Below the pieces are notes generated by a model that saw only the letters and a list, made by a program, of their open reading frames with translations, searched no databases and was not told the DNA's origin. DNA of 64,000 bases from Chloroflexota bacterium (GTDB lineage: Bacteria; Chloroflexota; Dehalococcoidia; Lucifugimonadales; Lucifugimonadaceae): positions 1 to 64,000 of the forward strand of contig JAJRZP010000160.1 in NCBI GenBank assembly GCA_024275195.1, read 5' to 3'. The stretch's first letter is position 1. The number at the start of each line of letters is the position of its first letter. Below, in pieces: positions 1 through 10,259 of this stretch. The position numbers and the translations under genes were made by a program.

Positions 1-913
1 GTAGCCGCGCAACGAGGTAGACAGAGAACATGATTGCAGCACGCGTCACCGAAGGGCTGAACCCCGCGAGAGCTGCGTAGATCCAGACTCCCAGACCCGG
101 TGCCAGCAGGTAGATCTGTCGTTGACGACCCAGCACCCAGACCGAAATCACCATGATGATTCCACCGATCATGGCGATGTGGAGCCCAGAAATCGCCAGA
201 ACATGCGAAAGCCCGGAGGCACGGAAACTGTCGATAGTTTCCGGTAGTAGTTTTGTTCGGTCTCCGACCAGCAACGCTGCTGCAAGTCCACCAGATTTCG
301 TGTCGAGAGTATCGGTCAAAGATTGCGAGATTCTTGAACGAGAATTGGCAACCATCGATCTGATCGAGTTTCCGTTACCTGTTTCCACCAACTCGACGCT
401 GGAGGTGGAGATAAGCCCGGCGATGTCGTCACGGTCGGGAGTAAGGATGAACCTGCCTGAGAACCGATACGAGTCACCGTACCTGAAATCGTTCGAACGG
501 CGATTTGAGTTGGAGAGATCATGAAGTCGATTGGTGTATACGTCGACCATGAACCGAGGTCTTGTGTCGGATGATGGTTCGATTTCCAGCCGGAGACGAA
601 CGCGTTCTTTCGACGGTGCAGGATCGCTGAGCAACAGGCCTTCGAGTGAAACCCGTTCTTCATTCCTGGGTATTTCGCTCCACGGAATGGCGAGCGACGA
701 GTCATCAGCGGTGATTGCGCGAACCATTCCGAGCATAAAGAGCAGGAGCAAGACTGCAACAGCAACGTATCTGCGAGCGAATATGGCCGCTGCAACTATC
801 AGCGAGCCAGCGATCAAAACCAATACGATTTCTTGACTCGCAGGAGTCGCATTCAGCGCACTTACGCTCGCGATTCCAAGCGTGAACACGATCGTTGCTC
901 TTAGCAGTTTCAC
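1..913 (-). CDS. comEC: ComEC/Rec2 family competence protein, N-terminal part (truncated by window start)
   Basis: My reverse-strand translation from GTG at 913 gives VKLLRATIVFTLGIAS...GLSHVLAISGLHIAMIGGIIMV...GFSPSVTRAAIMFSVYLVARL, with the typical ComEC HVLAISGLH and RA..M motifs. Its start overlaps the comEA stop (GTGA). Confidence 0.9.
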   Translation of the reverse strand, partial: MKLLRATIVFTLGIASVSALNATPASQEIVLVLIAGSLIVAAAIFARRYVAVAVLLLLFMLGMVRAITADDSSLAIPWSEIPRNEERVSLEGLLLSDPAPSKERVRLRLEIEPSSDTRPRFMVDVYTNRLHDLSNSNRRSNDFRYGDSYRFSGRFILTPDRDDIAGLISTSSVELVETGNGNSIRSMVANSRSRISQSLTDTLDTKSGGLAAALLVGDRTKLLPETIDSFRASGLSHVLAISGLHIAMIGGIIMVISVWVLGRQRQIYLLAPGLGVWIYAALAGFSPSVTRAAIMFSVYLVARL

Positions 914-1575
914 GGTTGAATTACGTAGTCGCGTATTGACTCGATCGTTGCTGCTCCGATTCCGCTGATCGCCAGCAGATCGTCTACCGAGTTGATCAGG
1001 TTATTGGTGCGCCATTCGATTATTGAACTGGCTCGAACAGCTCCGATGCCGGGAAGTGCAACCAGTTGTTCTTTGGTCGCGGTGTTGAGGTCAACTTCGC
1101 CCACCGTTTTGCCTGTTGTGAAGGATGCGTCAGGGACTTCAAATGGAGAGCTTCCCCCTCTGTTGCCTTCGATACTGGTGTTGGAAAGTGCTTCGTTGGC
1201 GTCAAGGAGCGTAGGGATTACAACTTTTACACCATCTCGAACCCGGAGTGCGAGGTTGATCCGGTTCGTATCAGCATCCGGAGTGAGCCCACCGGCGATG
1301 TCGATCGCATCGTTGATGCGTGGCTCTCCTTCCAGCGAGTACACACCGGGTCGAATGACTTCGCCCGAAACCTGAAACGTCACTGGTGCCGGTGGCGGGA
1401 TGAGAATTTCGACGCCTACCTGCTCTGTGTCTCGACTCACCCACAACGTTATGACCACAGTGATCGCTACGACACCGGCCAGCGCCACCGCCTGGAACAG
1501 ACGGCTGTTTGTTCCGTTGGTGCCAGCAACAGGCTTCGCATCGACTGCTCGCTGGTTTTCGTATTGATCAGTCAC
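910..1575 (-). CDS. comEA: ComEA-like DNA-binding competence protein (TM + SLBB + helix-hairpin-helix)
   Basis: N-terminal TM, SLBB-like VSGEVIRPGVYSLEGEPRINDAIDIAGG, C-terminal DLNTATKEQLVALPGIGAVRASSIIEWR. Confidence 0.92.
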   Translation of the reverse strand: MTDQYENQRAVDAKPVAGTNGTNSRLFQAVALAGVVAITVVITLWVSRDTEQVGVEILIPPPAPVTFQVSGEVIRPGVYSLEGEPRINDAIDIAGGLTPDADTNRINLALRVRDGVKVVIPTLLDANEALSNTSIEGNRGGSSPFEVPDASFTTGKTVGEVDLNTATKEQLVALPGIGAVRASSIIEWRTNNLINSVDDLLAISGIGAATIESIRDYVIQP

Positions 1576-1900
1576 TCACACGATCTCCATTTATGCGATG
1601 GTGCAACGAGGCGTGAGTATGACACAAAATTATTGATGCCGACGAATATCAGGTACAGCGTATGAGATTCGAGAGAATGACCGGGGTGTACAAGCGGAGC
1701 TACTTTCCTGTGGCGAGAATGACTGGATAAAGGTCGGTTCTGGTATTCGATCGATCTCCAGAACTACGCAGCGCGCAATTAGCAGGTATTCGCCTGTGGT
1801 TTCGAGGCGTGCGACAGCCTAGAATGCATCCCAAACTGGCGGACCGACGACCAACCCCTCGCTCACAATCGACACCACAAAGAAAGCCCGGCACATAAAA

Positions 1901-3055
1901 ATGAAGATCGAGAAGATAGAAGTAACTACGTTCAAGACGACTACGAAGCAGGTCCACGACACCGACGGTCATTCTCATCCGGGCCCAGAGCACGACACCA
2001 ACATGGCGTTGCTGACTATCACCGATGATGAAGGGCATTCGGGATATTCATTTGGTTCGCCCGAAGCTTTACGGCCCTACATCATTGAAAATTTCGTGAA
2101 AAAAGTCTTCGTGGGTGAAGACCCGATGGACCGTGAAAAGCTATGGATTAATCTGGCGAAATGGCAAAGGGGTAGTGGAGCGAACCTGACGGACCGTTCA
2201 ATAGCTGTCGCAGAGATGGCTTTGTGGGACCTCGCTGGCCGGGCGCTGAACACACCGGTCTGGAAGATGCTGGGCGGCTACCGTGACAGGGTCGCTGCTT
2301 ATGGATCGACCATGTGTGGTGATGAAATGGAAGGTGGTCTCGCCACTCCCGAGGACTACGCAAACTTCGCTGAGTGGATGGTCAATCGCGGATACAAGGC
2401 GATCAAGCTGCACACCTGGATGCCACCCGTTTCTTGGGCTCCGAGCGTAAAGATGGACATCAAGGCGTGCGCCGCGGTTCGAGAAGCTGTTGGCCCCGAG
2501 TTTCCTCTCATGCTTGATGCGAACCACTGGTATTCGCGTATGGACGCGCTCGAACTGGGGAAAGGCATTCAGGATCTCGGGTACCACTGGTATGAAGAGC
2601 CAATGGACGAGCACTCGACCGAATCGTACCGTTGGCTCGCTGAGCAACTGGAAATTCCGGTAATCGGCCCTGAATACGCCTATGGAAAGTTTCACACCCG
2701 GGCGGAGTGGATCGCGAGCAAGGCGTGTGACATCGTCCGAGTCGGTGTCGCAGATGTAGGTGGTATTGGCCCAAGCATGAAAACTGCCCACCTCGCTGAG
2801 TCGTTCAACATGGATTGCGAAATTCACGGCGGTGGTGCCGGGAACCTGGCGGTTATCGGGGCGATCTCAAACACCACCTGGTACGAGCGCGGATTACTGC
2901 ATCCGTTCATAGATCACGATGAAGTTCCACCTCACCTCAACAGCATTGTCGATCCGATGGATTCCGACGGAATAATCCTGATGCCGACACTCCCGGGTCT
3001 GGGCGAGGACATCAATTTTGATTACATCGCCGAACGTAAAGTTTCGACACACTAG
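1901..3055 (+). CDS. Mandelate racemase/muconate lactonizing enzyme family protein (enolase superfamily)
   Basis: AEMALWDLAGRALNTPVWKMLGG, KLH, LMLDANHWYS, YHWYEEPMDE, GPEYAYG motifs. Confidence 0.88.
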   Translation: MKIEKIEVTTFKTTTKQVHDTDGHSHPGPEHDTNMALLTITDDEGHSGYSFGSPEALRPYIIENFVKKVFVGEDPMDREKLWINLAKWQRGSGANLTDRSIAVAEMALWDLAGRALNTPVWKMLGGYRDRVAAYGSTMCGDEMEGGLATPEDYANFAEWMVNRGYKAIKLHTWMPPVSWAPSVKMDIKACAAVREAVGPEFPLMLDANHWYSRMDALELGKGIQDLGYHWYEEPMDEHSTESYRWLAEQLEIPVIGPEYAYGKFHTRAEWIASKACDIVRVGVADVGGIGPSMKTAHLAESFNMDCEIHGGGAGNLAVIGAISNTTWYERGLLHPFIDHDEVPPHLNSIVDPMDSDGIILMPTLPGLGEDINFDYIAERKVSTH

Positions 3056-3112
3056 GTCTCGAGCGACCGGGCATACTGCACGGCTTATCACGGCGTAATT
3101 TCGTTGTTGGGT

Positions 3113-3142
3113 CTTGTTGCACGTCTAGTCACTCGTATAATT
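3113..3142 (+). promoter_or_regulatory. Putative sigma70-type promoter upstream of ilvE
   Basis: TTGTTG, ~17 nt spacer, TATAAT (cttgttgcacgtctagtcactcgtataat). Confidence 0.5.
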
Positions 3143-3276
3143 GGCGGCTGGCTAGTTCATCCGGCCGCAACTGAAGTGCAGTTACTTATTTGAGCTGACA
3201 CGCCCGCGCCTTCCGCATATTGAGTAGTTCAATGCGCAGAGGTTGCGGGCGTTGTTACATATTGGGAGAAAAAATC

Positions 3277-4212
3277 ATGACGCAACAGACCTGGGCATTC
3301 CTCGGTGGGAAGCAAGTTCCCGAAGAGGACGCGAAGGTAGGCGTCAAGACTCATGCCCTGCACTACGGTACGGCGGTGTTCGAAGGAATTCGTGGTAACT
3401 GGAACGAGCGCCTCGGCAAGGTTGCCATCTTTCGATTGAAAGAGCACTATGAGCGGCTTCTTCGTGGTTGCCAGATTCTTCGAATCGAACTTCCGTACTC
3501 AGTTGATGATCTCTGCAAGATCACGACTGACCTTCTTGAGAAAAACGGATTCAGCGAAGACGTGTACATCCGCCCGCTTGCATACAAGGGGCAGGAGCTG
3601 GTGGCCAACCTCAATCTCAACTCCCTCGATGACGAGTTCATGCTCGTCATACTGCCGTTCGGTTCGTACATAGACAACAGTCGGCCATTGCGGTGCCAGA
3701 CTTCATCGTGGCGTCGGCCCATGGATTCTTCGATGCCGACCGGAGTCAAGATTTCAGGTCTGTACACAACGAGCATTCTGGCAAAGACGGAAGCACTGGC
3801 TGCCGGGTATGACGAGGCGATACTGCTGAATCAGGATGGATCGGTATCCGAAGGTTCGGGTGAGAATCTGTTCATGATTCGAGACGGAGTCATCAGCACC
3901 CCGGCCGAGACCGACAATTGCCTGCTTGGTATTACCCGAGACTCGGTCATCCAACTCGCCAAGAACGAGCTTGGCCTGGATGTTGTTCAACGCCACATTC
4001 ATCGCTCTGAGCTGTATCTCGCCGATGAAGTTTTCCTGACTGGTACCGCTGCGCACCTTACCTCGGTTGGAGAGTTGGACAATCGCAACATCGGTACGGG
4101 CGACACCGGGCCAATAACCAAAAGTCTTCAGGATCTGTACTTCTCAACAGTAGTTGGCGATAACGACAACTACGCAGAGTGGTGCACCATGGTTACGCCG
4201 TCGGGCGGTTAG
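3277..4212 (+). CDS. ilvE: Branched-chain amino acid aminotransferase (class IV)
   Basis: MTQQTWAFLGGKQVPEEDAKVGVKTHALHYGTAVFEGIRGNW; SEGSGENLF motif. ATG at 3277 is preceded by GGGAG; the track's 3220 start lies inside a leader hairpin. Confidence 0.92.
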   Translation: MTQQTWAFLGGKQVPEEDAKVGVKTHALHYGTAVFEGIRGNWNERLGKVAIFRLKEHYERLLRGCQILRIELPYSVDDLCKITTDLLEKNGFSEDVYIRPLAYKGQELVANLNLNSLDDEFMLVILPFGSYIDNSRPLRCQTSSWRRPMDSSMPTGVKISGLYTTSILAKTEALAAGYDEAILLNQDGSVSEGSGENLFMIRDGVISTPAETDNCLLGITRDSVIQLAKNELGLDVVQRHIHRSELYLADEVFLTGTAAHLTSVGELDNRNIGTGDTGPITKSLQDLYFSTVVGDNDNYAEWCTMVTPSGG

Positions 4213-4269
4213 TTTTGTCACGGTAATATTCAGATTTCCAGAGCAAAAGAGCAGAGCAAGGAAGACGAA

Positions 4270-4899
4270 GTGAATACCGACCCGAGCGTGGTGCAGGCTT
4301 TGTTTGCGGGTCACTACTTTTTGTTCGCATTTTTAACGGCTCTGGGAACGCTACAGATTGCAGTTTCCAACGCCGGGACTCGTGGACTCTGGCTAACATC
4401 TCGGGCAGGTATCACGCGATGGGTGGGTATCGCACTGATCCTCGCTGGAATAGCGATCTTTTTCTTGCAGCCGCTGTGGGTTGATGGTCCATGGGCTGCC
4501 GGGAGCGTCGAAGCAGATTCCCTGACACGCGAGTGGGGCAAATCCAGTTGGGATGAGTTCGCAGGTGCTCGAAACGTCAACGATATACACGGTGGTCTCG
4601 ACGGCACGAAACAGGCGATCTTGTTTCCACTTGCAGCAATATCTGCGTTCATCGTGTCGGCGATAGCCGGGACTTTGAATGTCCAATTTTTTACCAGGAC
4701 CAGGCGACGTGACGAGGGTGATCAACACCCAAGAATTACAGATGGGCTTGAAGGACTGGAAAGTCGTTCATATTTCTTGAATCTGCCAGTCTCCATGAGG
4801 CAGTTCAGATCAGAAATTGGTGAGTACTGGCGGAACGGGCTAGAAGATGCCGACCGGTGGAGCGTCGTTAAGGCATTATTTGGAAGGTCGCCCAGATGA
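4270..4899 (+). CDS. Hypothetical membrane protein
   Basis: Intact ORF with several hydrophobic segments, overlapping the next gene start by 4 nt (ATGA). Confidence 0.7.
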   Translation: MNTDPSVVQALFAGHYFLFAFLTALGTLQIAVSNAGTRGLWLTSRAGITRWVGIALILAGIAIFFLQPLWVDGPWAAGSVEADSLTREWGKSSWDEFAGARNVNDIHGGLDGTKQAILFPLAAISAFIVSAIAGTLNVQFFTRTRRRDEGDQHPRITDGLEGLESRSYFLNLPVSMRQFRSEIGEYWRNGLEDADRWSVVKALFGRSPR

Positions 4900-5483
4900 G
4901 CGCGATCGATCTGAACATAGTTCTCTGGTTGAACGGCTTCTCTGGCAACGTGAAGCTCTTTGACGATTTTATGCGAGTGGTAGCCAGCGACTACTTGATG
5001 CCCCTCGTTTTTTCGCTGGTAATGTTTGGGCTGTGGTTTTCAGGGAAGACTCCGCGGGAGCGGGTCAGGTATCAGCTAACGATGCTGATGGGGATCAGCG
5101 CGCTCGCGATCTCAAATGTTGTCGTGTGGCTGATCAACATCACGTGGAACCGTCCACGACCCTTCGTGGAGTATGGAGACCAGTTGAATCTGTTGTTCTA
5201 CCCACCCACAGATCCATCGTTTCCAGCGAACCCTGTTGCTGTGGGATTTGCGGTTGCAACCGCGGCGTGGACGATCAATCGAACGTTCGGTGGGTGGATG
5301 TTTGCGGCGGCGACACTCTTCGGATTTTCTCGGCTTTATGCCGGTGTTTTCTATCCCACCGACATCATCGGTGGAGCGGTTGTTGGTGTTGCAATATTCT
5401 GGTTTACAACCTACCTCCGACGATTACTTGAACCGCTGGTAACGGGGTTCGTTCGGCTCATCCGCGGTTTGTCAGCCGCCTAG
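4896..5483 (+). CDS. PAP2 superfamily phosphatase, membrane
   Basis: NRPRPF, PSFPANPVAVGFA and GFSRLYAGVFYPTDIIGGAVVG resemble PAP2 motifs. Confidence 0.85.
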   Translation: MSAIDLNIVLWLNGFSGNVKLFDDFMRVVASDYLMPLVFSLVMFGLWFSGKTPRERVRYQLTMLMGISALAISNVVVWLINITWNRPRPFVEYGDQLNLLFYPPTDPSFPANPVAVGFAVATAAWTINRTFGGWMFAAATLFGFSRLYAGVFYPTDIIGGAVVGVAIFWFTTYLRRLLEPLVTGFVRLIRGLSAA

Positions 5484-6345
5484 CCAGTCGGAATCTCCGC
5501 TTCCATCTCCGGCGAGTTCGATCTGATACCGGATTACTAACCTCGATTTGTGGCATCCGCATCCAACTCCTTCGAAGTCGTGGACTGGAAATTCGTTCAC
5601 GTTGTGGCGACCGACCTTCGAGAATCATGTCGGGGTTCGTCTCGAATAGATCAACCGCTTCACGGTCGCCGACAAGTTCCGACACGATATCGAATGCTTC
5701 GCTCATAATCGGTGATCGGGGAGACCTTTCACTGTGCATTTCAGAAGAAATGACGTGAGCCATGCCCCTGCGGACAAACTGTTCGGCCGCTCTGCGTGCG
5801 CCACTACCGTTGAGCCCGGTCAGGCTGGCTGTGGCAATTTGGACAATAACGCCATCATCGATCAAATGTTGCAGTCGTTTCGGATTTCGCTGAAATTCGA
5901 TGTTACGTTCCGGGTGTGCCAGAACTGGTACCAGACGTTGAGTTATCAGTCGGCCGATTACATCTTCTATGTAAAGAGGGAGACGGTTGTACGGTGGCTC
6001 GACGAGGAGAAACCGTGTTCTATTCAGGGTTATCGCGTTTTCTGTATTCACCAGGTCAGGCAGTGAGGTATCGAGCCGGTGACTCATACCGGTCAAAATG
6101 CGAACCGATGGCGAGTTTCTGCGAACCGAGTCGCTACGCAGGGCGGCATTGAGAGTGTCGGTAAGCTCCCTGATAATCCTGCTAGATTTATGCTCCAACT
6201 CCATGTCACGAAAGTGCGGAGTCGCCACAATCACGTCAGTCCCGTCGCGTGCGGCCATACGAGCCATCGTAAGGCTTTCCTCAACTGTCACTGGCCCATC
6301 ATCGAGTCCGGGCAGTATGTGGGCGTGAATATCGACTCTTGGCAA
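5458..6345 (-). CDS. CpsB/YwqE-type PHP-domain tyrosine-protein phosphatase
   Basis: VDIHAHILPGLDDGPVTVEESLTMARMAARDGTDVIVATPHF; PVLAHPERN. Confidence 0.88.
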   Translation of the reverse strand: MPRVDIHAHILPGLDDGPVTVEESLTMARMAARDGTDVIVATPHFRDMELEHKSSRIIRELTDTLNAALRSDSVRRNSPSVRILTGMSHRLDTSLPDLVNTENAITLNRTRFLLVEPPYNRLPLYIEDVIGRLITQRLVPVLAHPERNIEFQRNPKRLQHLIDDGVIVQIATASLTGLNGSGARRAAEQFVRRGMAHVISSEMHSERSPRSPIMSEAFDIVSELVGDREAVDLFETNPDMILEGRSPQRERISSPRLRRSWMRMPQIEVSNPVSDRTRRRWKRRFRLARRLTNRG

Positions 6346-6361
6346 TTCGTTGTCGCTTTTT

Positions 6362-7114
6362 TCAGGTACGAGCAGTTAGTCGGCGGAACGTCTCACCATA
6401 TCGAAAGCCGTAGCTAGCAGCAGCATCCGTGTGACGACCTCTCAGTCGGGTGTCCATTTCAGAGCCGAAAGAAAGACCGGCAATCTGACTCTCGTGTCTG
6501 GCAAGAGCATTGATTTTAGTATCCACAGAATCGGTGACGTCGACAATCACATCTGGCGCATCAGAACCCCAAAAAAACAGGTGTTTCACTTTGTGGGGCT
6601 GAATGTCCCCAACGAGTTGTTCAGGGAAGTGCAGATGGTCGCGGGCGTAAGGGTATATCGCGTCCTGGACGGTGATTCCCGCATGCCGGTGATCGCGGTG
6701 CTGGAACCCGTTTACACGATGCTGGTCGTGCGTGAACACAACTTCTGGTCGGTATTTACGCAAGGCGTGAACAATCTCGCCAAGAAATACACGGTCGGCC
6801 TCAAGTTCGCCGTCCGGATGATCAAGTACTGCAATGTCAGCTACACCGATCACATCGGCCGCGGCGCGTTGTTCTGCCGCCCTGATTTCTACGATCCGCT
6901 CCGAGGTCATATCGGCATCGTTGCTGCCGCTGCTCCCGGTAGTGCACTGAACGTATGTGATCTCACATCCCTGAGACGCCCACAGCGCTGCGGTTGCACC
7001 CGCGCCGATCTCGGCGTCATCCGGGTGAGCGAATATCACCATCGCTCTCTCCGGTACCTGGTCGATAACTTCGTATTTCGTCACCCGATTCGGTGTCGAA
7101 AAAGGGTATGTCAT
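6362..7114 (-). CDS. PIG-L/LmbE family deacetylase
   Basis: AMVIFAHPDDAEIGAGATAALWASQGCEITYVQCTTGSSGSND; PEVVFTHDQHRVNGFQHRDHRHAG. Confidence 0.9.
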   Translation of the reverse strand: MTYPFSTPNRVTKYEVIDQVPERAMVIFAHPDDAEIGAGATAALWASQGCEITYVQCTTGSSGSNDADMTSERIVEIRAAEQRAAADVIGVADIAVLDHPDGELEADRVFLGEIVHALRKYRPEVVFTHDQHRVNGFQHRDHRHAGITVQDAIYPYARDHLHFPEQLVGDIQPHKVKHLFFWGSDAPDVIVDVTDSVDTKINALARHESQIAGLSFGSEMDTRLRGRHTDAAASYGFRYGETFRRLTART

Positions 7115-7351
7115 AGATTCTCCCGCTCAAGTCGGTCGTCCTCAACGTTCTGCGTAAGGCAACACAGCATATCGAGTAACGAAACGTAATCGGTGATTTC
7201 GGAGGGAAACGCCACGGACAATCAATTGTGGAGCTAGACTTTAATGCTGCGCTTGAATCTGGACTAGAGATTCATCGAATTATCGATAGCAAGTTACAAG
7301 TTAACGGAGTCCGTGTGCAGAGGCACGGTACAACGCTGAATTGGAGATCCC

Positions 7352-8596
7352 ATGTCGGCAATCGCCACCTTTGATCCTGAGATCGCGAAAGTTATCGAGA
7401 ATGAACAGCGACGCCAGAGGGCTCAGTTGGTGATGATTGCTTCCGAGAACTACGCCAGTTCTGCGGTTCTCGAGACCGGAGGGTCGGTACTCACCAACAA
7501 ATACGCTGAAGGTTATCCGGGCCGTCGCTACTACGCTGGTTGTGAAAACGTTGACGTAAGCGAGCAGTTGGCGATAGATCGAGCGATGGAACTGTTCGGC
7601 GCCGAGCATGCCAATGTGCAACCACACTCGGGGTCGCAAGCGAACATGGCGGCATTTTTTACTCTGGCAAACCCCGGCGATCGAATTATGGCGATGTCAC
7701 TCGATCACGGTGGACACCTGACACACGGATCGCCGGTTAACTTTTCAGGCAAGCTTTATGAGTTTGGCCACTACGGTGTAGATCCCGATACTGAGGCACT
7801 GGATTACGGTGCTGTACAGAAACAGGCAGAAGAGTTCAAACCGGCAATCATAATCGCTGGCTATACCGCCTATTCCATGACTATCGATTTCAAGCGGTTT
7901 AGAGATATCGCCGATTCTGTCGGTGCCTATTTGCTGGTGGATATGGCGCACATCGCCGGGCTGATCGCCGGTGGTGCGCACCCTTCACCAGTTGAGTACG
8001 CCGATATCGTGACCAGTACGACTCACAAGACCTTGCGTGGCCCACGAGGAGCGATGGCACTTACGAAGAAAGAACTCAGGCGGAAATACAACTCGGCAGT
8101 ATTCCCGAATATGCAGGGCGGACCTATGGAGCATGTTATTGCCGGTAAGGCGGTCGCCTTCAAAGAGGCCATGCAACCCGAGTTCAAAAACTATGCCCAT
8201 CAAGTCGTCCAAAATGCCAAAGCGCTCGCCAGCGGGCTCTCTGCCGGCGGTCTTCGCATAGTTGCCGGAGGTACCGACAACCATATGATGCTCGTCGATA
8301 CCCGACCACTTGGACTGACAGGCCGGGATGCTGAGGCGGCCTTGATCGCCTCAGGCCTGGTGGTCAACAAGAACGCCATACCGTTTGACCCCGAACCGCC
8401 GATGGTTACTTCAGGAATTCGAATTGGAACCCCCGCGTTGACCTCGCGCGAATTGGATGTTGCTGACATGGAGAATGTTGCCGGTTATATTCTCGAAGCA
8501 TTGAGCGCACATGCCGACGCCTCCAGATTGTCGAAACTAAGTGCTGAAGTCGAAAAATTCGCGTCGAAATTCCCTGTACCGGGACTCGACTCGTAA
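7352..8596 (+). CDS. glyA: Serine hydroxymethyltransferase
   Basis: [52 protein letters not shown]. Confidence 0.97.
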   Translation: MSAIATFDPEIAKVIENEQRRQRAQLVMIASENYASSAVLETGGSVLTNKYAEGYPGRRYYAGCENVDVSEQLAIDRAMELFGAEHANVQPHSGSQANMAAFFTLANPGDRIMAMSLDHGGHLTHGSPVNFSGKLYEFGHYGVDPDTEALDYGAVQKQAEEFKPAIIIAGYTAYSMTIDFKRFRDIADSVGAYLLVDMAHIAGLIAGGAHPSPVEYADIVTSTTHKTLRGPRGAMALTKKELRRKYNSAVFPNMQGGPMEHVIAGKAVAFKEAMQPEFKNYAHQVVQNAKALASGLSAGGLRIVAGGTDNHMMLVDTRPLGLTGRDAEAALIASGLVVNKNAIPFDPEPPMVTSGIRIGTPALTSRELDVADMENVAGYILEALSAHADASRLSKLSAEVEKFASKFPVPGLDS

Positions 8597-8729
8597 TCGG
8601 TGTCGCGGCCGAATTATGACAATGGATTTGGAACTGACGATTTGGTCTGTGAAAATGGTGACTGACGCGCGGTGATCGCGTGATAGACTGAATCGGTTTC
8701 GCGTAAATTTAGAAGAACACGGTGGATCG

Positions 8730-9047
8730 TTGAGAAAGTACGAATTAGTTTGGATTCTCGGTAGCGACGCTGATGAAGATCAGGGTGCCGAGTCCGTAGA
8801 GAAAATCACTTCACTTGTAACCGATATCGGTGGTGAAATTTCAGGCACCGATGTATGGGGCAAGCGCACTCTTGCTTACCCGATTCAGAAGAACACCGAG
8901 GGTTACTACCTGCAGGCAAACTTCGAGATCGACGGTGCAAAGGCTCCAGAGATTGAACGTGCAATTGGTGCCGATCAATCGATCATCCGACATCTTCTGG
9001 TTCGCGATGAGATCAAGCCGGTTGTAGTCGCAGACGCAGCCGAGTAG
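8730..9047 (+). CDS. rpsF: 30S ribosomal protein S6
   Basis: LRKYELVWIL...WGKRTLAYPIQKNTEGYYLQANFE; TTG start; followed by ssb and rpsR. Confidence 0.92.
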   Translation: MRKYELVWILGSDADEDQGAESVEKITSLVTDIGGEISGTDVWGKRTLAYPIQKNTEGYYLQANFEIDGAKAPEIERAIGADQSIIRHLLVRDEIKPVVVADAAE

Positions 9048-9082
9048 AGTCTGACTTCCAGTCAGGCACGGACGATTTTCAA

Positions 9083-9541
9083 TTGAGTCTTAACCAGATA
9101 CTCCTCATAGGCCGGGCAGGTAACGATCCCGAGATGCGTTACACGCCGAGTGGCACGCCAGTTACGAGTTTCAGCCTTGCTGTAAATAACAACCGGCGCG
9201 ACCAGAACGGTGAATGGACTGAAGAGACCGAATGGTTCCGAGTTACGGCCTGGGAGCGTCAGGCGGAATCGGTGAATCAGTATCTGGCGAAAGGCCGACG
9301 AGTGTTTGTCGATGGCCGATTGTCTACGCGTCAATATACGAGCAGCTCGGGCGAAGCCCGAACATCGCTGGAAGTACGAGCGTTCAAGGTAGTGTTCCTC
9401 GACTCTCCTGGTGGTGAATCAACCGGCGCCGGTGCACCACCGGAAGCCCAATCTTATTCAGCGGGTTCATCAGGGGCATCAAGCTCAGACACTCCCGCCG
9501 CAAATAACCCATCTGAAGACGTGGAGGAGCTGCCCTGGTAG
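9083..9541 (+). CDS. ssb: Single-stranded DNA-binding protein
   Basis: LNQILLIGRAGNDPEMRYTPSGTPVTSFSLAVNN...EETEWFRVTAWERQAESVNQYLAKGRRVFVDGRL. Confidence 0.95.
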   Translation: MSLNQILLIGRAGNDPEMRYTPSGTPVTSFSLAVNNNRRDQNGEWTEETEWFRVTAWERQAESVNQYLAKGRRVFVDGRLSTRQYTSSSGEARTSLEVRAFKVVFLDSPGGESTGAGAPPEAQSYSAGSSGASSSDTPAANNPSEDVEELPW

Positions 9542-9609
9542 CAGTTTCCATGTGGAGCAAGTCTGGCAAGTGGCCAGATGGTTCCAAGGTCCATTCCGCG
9601 AGGTAATAA

Positions 9610-10182
9610 ATGACAACCCCCCGAACAACCCAAGGCGGTGGCCGCCCAACATTTCGACGCGGAGGCCGACGCCGCCGGCAGTGCTTTTGCAAAGAAAGTA
9701 CGGTCGATTACAAGGATGTATCGAGCATCCGCCGATTTATAACTGACCGTGGCCGTATTGAAGCCGGTAAGAAATCGGGCAACTGTGCAAAGTGCCAGCG
9801 AACTCTAACTACTGCAATCAAGCGCGCACGTCATCTGGCGTTACTGCCATATGCCCCGGACCACTTACGAGTGACTGGTGCCATATCGACAAGTAGCAAG
9901 ATTTCTGAAGAAGAAAAAGAAGTTGCCGATGAGAAGGTAGCTGAGACTTCAGATGCACCAGAATCGTCAGAAGTCGCCGCCGTTTCGGAAGACGCACCAA
10001 CGACGGGTGAGGCTGAATCTGAAGCACCCGCGGCTGAAGCTGGCGACGCAGAAGAATCTGAAGCAGACGAAACCGAAGCCGATGCGGATGACGTTTCAAC
10101 TGACGAGAGTTCTAAGGTAGCAGATGGGGCTCCCGAATCCGAAGAATCAAAAGCCGACAGCTCTGATGAGGAAGACAAGTAG
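9610..10182 (+). CDS. rpsR: 30S ribosomal protein S18 with long acidic C-terminal extension
   Basis: S18 core CKESTVDYKDVSSIRRFITDRGRI...CQRTLTTAIKRARHLALLPYA, followed by a ~100-aa Glu/Asp/Ser/Ala-rich tail in the same ORF. Confidence 0.92.
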   Translation: MTTPRTTQGGGRPTFRRGGRRRRQCFCKESTVDYKDVSSIRRFITDRGRIEAGKKSGNCAKCQRTLTTAIKRARHLALLPYAPDHLRVTGAISTSSKISEEEKEVADEKVAETSDAPESSEVAAVSEDAPTTGEAESEAPAAEAGDAEESEADETEADADDVSTDESSKVADGAPESEESKADSSDEEDK

Positions 10183-10259
10183 TCTCTTCTAGCTGGCGGC
10201 TCAACGTTGGTGAGGTTGGAGATTCGCTATTAATGTGACTCTGGCCGCCGCATTAGCAA

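Noticed and set aside
6431-7189. 252-aa plus-strand ORF
   Set aside because: Antisense to the well-supported PIG-L deacetylase.
7190-7351. Possible glycine or other riboswitch before glyA
   Set aside because: I could not match any known riboswitch consensus or strong paired structure.
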